In this document: piece after piece, positions 60,136 through 64,000 of the stretch
Position numbering within the stretch: the stretch's first letter is position 1
How the letters are laid out: each line of letters starts with the position of its first letter
From: Reyranellaceae bacterium
Lineage (GTDB): Bacteria > Pseudomonadota > Alphaproteobacteria > Reyranellales > Reyranellaceae
Assembly: GCA_022844045.1 (NCBI GenBank)
Contig: JALHMM010000005.1
Coordinates: 62,001-126,000 of the forward strand
Length of the DNA: 64,000 bases
Reading direction: 5' to 3'
Made by a program: the position numbers and the translations under genes
Notes under the pieces: generated by a model
The model's database searches: none
What the model was told of the DNA's origin: nothing
What the model saw: only the letters and a program-made list of their open reading frames with translations

Positions 60136-61316
60136 ATGCCCTGTTCACCGAGGCGCGCGTCGCGCTGTTCGCCAAGGCGATCGCCGTGGCCTTCCTGCTC
60201 GCCTTCATCGCCACCCTGACCTCGATGCGCGACATGATGCTGTCGCCCAATCGCGGCTTCGGCGGCGACTTCATCGCCTTCTACGCCGCCGGCACCCTGG
60301 CGCGCGAGGGTCGGCCGCAAGCCGCCTATGACATCGCCGCGATCACCGAGGCCGAGAAACGCGCGCTGCCGCAGATCACCTACGCGCTGATGTACGCCTA
60401 CCCGCCGGTGTTCCAGATGGTGCTGAAGCCGCTCGCCGGCCTGCCCTATGTCTGGGCTTACGTCGTGTGGGCCGCTGTGCTGTTCGCGCTGCACGTCGCG
60501 GTGTGGCGCATCGCCTTCGGCAACACGCCGGCCTTCTGGGCAGCGCTGGGCTGCTCCGCGGTCTATCTCAACGTGCTGCACGGCCAGAACGGCCTGCTGA
60601 GCGCCGCGCTGCTGGGCATCGGCCTGCTGACGCTGCGCACCCGACCACTGCTCGCGGGCATCGCCATCGGCGCGCTCTGCTACAAGCCGCAGCTCGGCAT
60701 CTCGGTCGGCCTGCTGCTGATCGCCGGCGGTCAATGGCGCGCGGTCGGCGGCGCCGCCTTGTCGGTCGCCGTGCTGTGCGCCGCGTCGGCCCTCGTGCTG
60801 GGCCCCGATATCTGGCGCGCCTTCATCGAGCTCGGCGGTGGCGCCCGCGTCGTGCTCGAAGGCGATGGCGGGCCGCTCGACAAGATCGCCAGCATCTATT
60901 CCCTGGTGCGCAAGCTCGGCGCGCCGGTGATCGCCGCCTATGCGCTGCACGGCATCGTCGCGCTGACCGTAATGACGTTGGCGATCCGCGCCTGGCGACG
61001 CGGCGGCGAGGAGCTGCCGCGCATCGCCATGGCCGCGGCCACGGTACCGCTGGTCTCGCCCTATTTCTTCGACTACGACCTCGCGGTGATCGTGCTGCCG
61101 ATCGGCGCGCTGCTGATCGACGGATTCCGCAATGGCTGGATGCCCGGGATGCGGGCCATCCTGCTGATCGCCTGGTTCGCGCCGGCGATCGCGCCGAAGC
61201 TGGCGGAGCTCACCGGACTGCAGATCATGCCGCTGGCCAGCATCGCGCTCTTCTGGGTGGCGTGGCGGCGTTGCGAGTCGAGAGCAGAGGCGAGCGGACA
61301 AGCGCGATGGACCTGA
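60132..61316 (+). CDS. DUF2029/GT87-like membrane glycosyltransferase, copy 2
   Basis: A 394-residue paralog of the preceding gene with the same landmarks: GGDFIAFYAAGTLAREGRPQAAYD, YAYPPVFQMVLKPLAGLP, NVLHGQNGLLSAAL, IGALCYKPQLGISVGLLLI and SPYFFDYDLAV. The two are a tandem duplication. ATG at 60132 overlaps the stop of copy 1 (ATGA); an upstream ATG at 60111 is also open. Co-translation suggests a two-protein unit or two successive transfer steps. It overlaps the TSUP gene start by ten bases. Confidence 0.83.
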   Translation: MNALFTEARVALFAKAIAVAFLLAFIATLTSMRDMMLSPNRGFGGDFIAFYAAGTLAREGRPQAAYDIAAITEAEKRALPQITYALMYAYPPVFQMVLKPLAGLPYVWAYVVWAAVLFALHVAVWRIAFGNTPAFWAALGCSAVYLNVLHGQNGLLSAALLGIGLLTLRTRPLLAGIAIGALCYKPQLGISVGLLLIAGGQWRAVGGAALSVAVLCAASALVLGPDIWRAFIELGGGARVVLEGDGGPLDKIASIYSLVRKLGAPVIAAYALHGIVALTVMTLAIRAWRRGGEELPRIAMAAATVPLVSPYFFDYDLAVIVLPIGALLIDGFRNGWMPGMRAILLIAWFAPAIAPKLAELTGLQIMPLASIALFWVAWRRCESRAEASGQARWT

Positions 61317-62044
61317 CCTACTTCGCCATCGTGTTCGGCGCGTTCCTGATCGCCGGGCTGGTGAAGGGCACCGCCGGCATGGGCCTGCCACCCACCGCCA
61401 TCGCGCTCACGACGCTCGTCCTGCCGATGAGCGACGCGCTGGCGCTGATGACCGTGCCGACCCTGGCGACAAATGTCTGGCAGGCCTTCTGGGGTGGCCA
61501 TTTCCACACAATGCTGCGTCGCTTCTGGATCATGGGTGTGGCGATCGTCTCAGGCATCTTCGTCTCGGCCCTGACCTTGCGCAGCCTGGGCTCGCCGCTG
61601 TCGGTCGGATTGCTCGGCGTGATCCTCGTGATTTTCTCGTTAACCGCTTTCGTCGCGTGGCGTCCGCATGTGTCGACGCGTCACGAATGGTGGGCCAATC
61701 CGTTGAGCGGCGTGGCGACCGGCCTCATTGGCGGCGTCACCGGCATGGCCGCGGTGCCGTTCCTGCCCTACATGCAATCACTGTCGCTGACGCGCGATGA
61801 GTTGATTCAGGCGCTCGGCATTCTGTTCGTCGTGTTCACCGCCGCCTTGACGGTCGCGCTCGCCGACGCCGGCGCTTTCACGATCACGAACGGAATCGGT
61901 ACCATGGTCGCGACCGCGCCGACACTGTTCGGCATGTGGCTGGGACAGAAGCTGCGGCGCGCCGTGTCGCCTGAAGTATTTCGCAGGATTTTCCTCGCGG
62001 TGATGTTCGGCGTCGGGATTCATCTTTCGCGCAGCCTTTTCTGA
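61307..62044 (+). CDS. TSUP family transporter (TauE/SafE)
   Basis: A 245-residue inner-membrane protein of the TauE/SafE/TSUP family, which moves sulfite, sulfoacetate or other organic anions. Landmarks are FLIAGLVKGTAGMGLPPTAIAL at the N-terminus, TVPTLATNVWQAFWGG, and the second-half repeat GVATGLIGGVTGMAAVPFLPYMQ. About eight helices are seen. The ATG at 61307 lies inside the end of the GT87-like gene. A strong terminator lies about 140 bases after the stop. Confidence 0.87.
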   Translation: MDLTYFAIVFGAFLIAGLVKGTAGMGLPPTAIALTTLVLPMSDALALMTVPTLATNVWQAFWGGHFHTMLRRFWIMGVAIVSGIFVSALTLRSLGSPLSVGLLGVILVIFSLTAFVAWRPHVSTRHEWWANPLSGVATGLIGGVTGMAAVPFLPYMQSLSLTRDELIQALGILFVVFTAALTVALADAGAFTITNGIGTMVATAPTLFGMWLGQKLRRAVSPEVFRRIFLAVMFGVGIHLSRSLF

Positions 62045-62180
62045 GACAACTTTTCCACAACAGCACGCGTCGCAATCATCGCGCGTATCGTCAGCGTTCA
62101 ATCAGGATTCGCAGGCAAGGTGTTGCTCGCACACCGGCGGTTCTGCCCCAACGGGCCGACCGGTGGGCGACACACCCCCT

Positions 62181-62221
62181 TGGGCGCTCGTCTTTCCGTC
62201 AGACGAGCGCCCATTTTCTTT
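62181..62221 (+). terminator. Strong intrinsic terminator
   Basis: TGGGCGCTCGTCT (62181-62193), loop TTCCGTC, AGACGAGCGCCCA (62201-62213), then TTTTCTTT. A 13-bp perfect stem plus a T-run ends the rightward GT87-TSUP unit, or a small RNA in the 137 bases before it. Confidence 0.88.
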
Positions 62222-62265
62222 GCGCGCTAAGCGCGTAGGCTGCGGACGCCGAAGCGGAGCCGCAT

Positions 62266-63393
62266 ATGCCCGACGATCTGTCACCGGAAGCGCTGTCCAT
62301 CGAGCTCGATCTCGACGACGAGGCGACGAAGAAGAAGGCGATCCGCAATCTCTCGGGCGCCGCGTTCATCGGCGACAGCCTTTATCTCGCCAACGACGAG
62401 GGCAAGAAGCTGCTGCATCTGCGGCGCGACGCAGCCGCGGCGTCGCGCTACACGATGAAGAAGGCGATCGCGCTCAGCGATCTCCTGGCGCTGCGCAGCG
62501 AGGAGATCGACGAGGAACGCGAGTTCGATCTCGAGGCGCTTGCCGTCGACGGTGACCGCCTGTGGCTGATCGGCTCGCACGCGATGGGTCACACAGCGCC
62601 GGACGACTCGCATCCCAAGCAGCTGGGCTTGAAACGCGATCGCAACCGGCTGCTGTTCGCCTGCGTCGAAATCGAGAACGGCAAGATCAAGCCCGACAGC
62701 GGCCGTCACCTCCGCATCGAGCCGATCGGCGCGACATACACGACGGCGTTCCTCTCGGCGCTGCGCAAGGCGACACCACGGGCGCATGGCTTCGTGCGCG
62801 AGATCTCGGCGCTGGCGGGGATAGAAGCGGACTCGTTCGGCGATATCGGCTGGTTCACGCCCTACACGCTGGCCAGCACCAAGGAGAACGGTCTGGACAT
62901 CGAAGGCCTCGCCGTCCGCCGCCGCGCTGACGACGCATCCCGGTCGATCGCCTTTGTCGGCCTGCGCGGACCCGTGATCGACGGTCTCGCCGTCATCGTC
63001 GAGGTCACGATCCGCGAGCACCAGGATCGCGGCCTGACGGTCGACGGCGCACCGCGCTTCCATCTGCTCGATCTGGACGGATTTGGCGTCCGCGATCTGG
63101 AGTGGCGCGGCGCGGACCTGCTGATCCTCGCTGGCCCAACCATGACGCGGCAGAACGAATCGGCGCTGTATCGGTGGCGCGACGCCGGCGCATCGAACGC
63201 TGTCGAGCGCGTCGGTGGCCTGCCGATGCAGCCCGATGGCGGTGGGCCGGAGGTCATCGCCAGCATCGCGCCGGGATCGGGCCGGCTCATGCTGCTGCGC
63301 GACGGCATCAGCGGGCCGCGTCTGGTCGACCGCGACGGCGCTCCCTCGCAAGACGGGCCACGCTATCTCGCCGAGGTCTATCGCGTTCCATGA
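62266..63393 (+). CDS. DUF3616 domain protein
   Basis: A 375-residue protein of the DUF3616 family, function unknown. The pattern is of a beta-propeller-like repeat protein: NLSGAAFIGDSLYLANDEGKKLL at the N-terminus, FDLEALAVDGDRLWLIGSHA, GLDIEGLAVRR, AFVGLRGPVIDGLAVIVEV and HLLDLDGFGVRDLEW. No signal peptide and no recognisable catalytic motif. TAGGCT lies 25 bases upstream as a possible -10. It is followed 38 bases later by the phosphatase gene in the same direction. Confidence 0.85.
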   Translation: MPDDLSPEALSIELDLDDEATKKKAIRNLSGAAFIGDSLYLANDEGKKLLHLRRDAAAASRYTMKKAIALSDLLALRSEEIDEEREFDLEALAVDGDRLWLIGSHAMGHTAPDDSHPKQLGLKRDRNRLLFACVEIENGKIKPDSGRHLRIEPIGATYTTAFLSALRKATPRAHGFVREISALAGIEADSFGDIGWFTPYTLASTKENGLDIEGLAVRRRADDASRSIAFVGLRGPVIDGLAVIVEVTIREHQDRGLTVDGAPRFHLLDLDGFGVRDLEWRGADLLILAGPTMTRQNESALYRWRDAGASNAVERVGGLPMQPDGGGPEVIASIAPGSGRLMLLRDGISGPRLVDRDGAPSQDGPRYLAEVYRVP

Positions 63394-63431
63394 TGGTGGA
63401 CAGCGCGCACCGCGCTGGCTAAGCACGGCGC

Positions 63432-63998
<567 letters not shown>

Positions 63999-64000
63999 CT

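Noticed and set aside
62049-62060. DnaA-box-like TTTTCCACA as part of a replication origin
   Set aside because: A single imperfect box with no cluster, no AT-rich unwinding element and no origin genes nearby.

Overview
The window is high-GC, densely packed chromosomal DNA. Third codon positions are so G/C-rich that most real genes cast long antisense shadow ORFs. The content suggests a free-living, metabolically broad alphaproteobacterium, though the order cannot be fixed from the sequence alone. Clues are an alpha-r8/MmgR-type small RNA, palindromic Fur-like boxes of the TGCGA-N5-TCGCA kind, many oligotroph-style catabolic genes (LLM flavin enzymes, SDRs, amidohydrolases, hydantoinases) and several families of intergenic palindromes. 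No prophage, integrase, transposase, CRISPR array or rRNA operon is visible. The only accessory-looking module is one small toxin-antitoxin pair.

Layout. 1-4.5 kb (minus): SDR, a coupled helical protein, succinate-semialdehyde dehydrogenase and a class III aminotransferase cut by the window edge. 4.7-8.1 kb: two small envelope proteins, a nucleoside hydrolase, tRNA-Val(GAC) and an N-formylglutamate amidohydrolase-like gene. 8.17-8.27 kb: a leftward small RNA with the alpha-r8 decamer. 8.5-21.2 kb: a peptide/amino-acid amide region, with two M81 (MlrC-like) peptidases, a D-aminoacylase, small secreted proteins and a complete peptide ABC transporter with two paralogous binding proteins. 21.4-25.2 kb: DM13 protein, LLM enzyme, small membrane protein, DJ-1/PfpI enzyme and a cysteine-less maleate-isomerase-like protein. 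25.2-31.7 kb: a GH17-GT2 beta-glucan synthase candidate, an iron ABC permease, a repeat-rich spacer and soluble transhydrogenase. 32-39.7 kb: LysE exporter, HyuB/HyuA, a short LysR regulator, tandem thiazoline-carboxylate hydrolase paralogs and an NHL-type protein. 39.8-45.4 kb: an iron-binding protein behind Fur-like boxes, a lipase-like hydrolase, a divergent csoR/copA copper module and a HigB/HigA-type toxin-antitoxin pair. 45.4-58.8 kb: three catabolic clusters (TauD dioxygenase-hydrolase-SDR-racemase-like; serine hydrolase-hydrolase-LLM; MFS-esterase-LLM-SDR) and a 3-hydroxyisobutyrate dehydrogenase-like enzyme. 59-64 kb: tandem GT87-like membrane proteins, a TSUP transporter, a DUF3616 protein and a dual-specificity-type phosphatase.

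How the parts may work together. The leftward operon from 21.2 to 12.7 kb joins oligopeptide capture (two SBPs), import (permeases plus a fused double ATPase) and an M81 peptidase. The rightward genes beside it add a second M81 enzyme and a D-aminoacylase, which reads as uptake and breakdown of unusual or D-residue peptides. The 33-39 kb block groups ring-opening enzymes for five-membered N/S heterocycles. The copper module has two mirror-image promoters sharing one CsoR operator, both apparently giving leaderless mRNAs.

The observations most worth following up are the alpha-r8 sRNA, the csoR/copA promoter architecture, two racemase-fold proteins that have each lost both catalytic cysteines, an alpha/beta hydrolase with a cysteine nucleophile, and the large three-hairpin intergenic palindromes.
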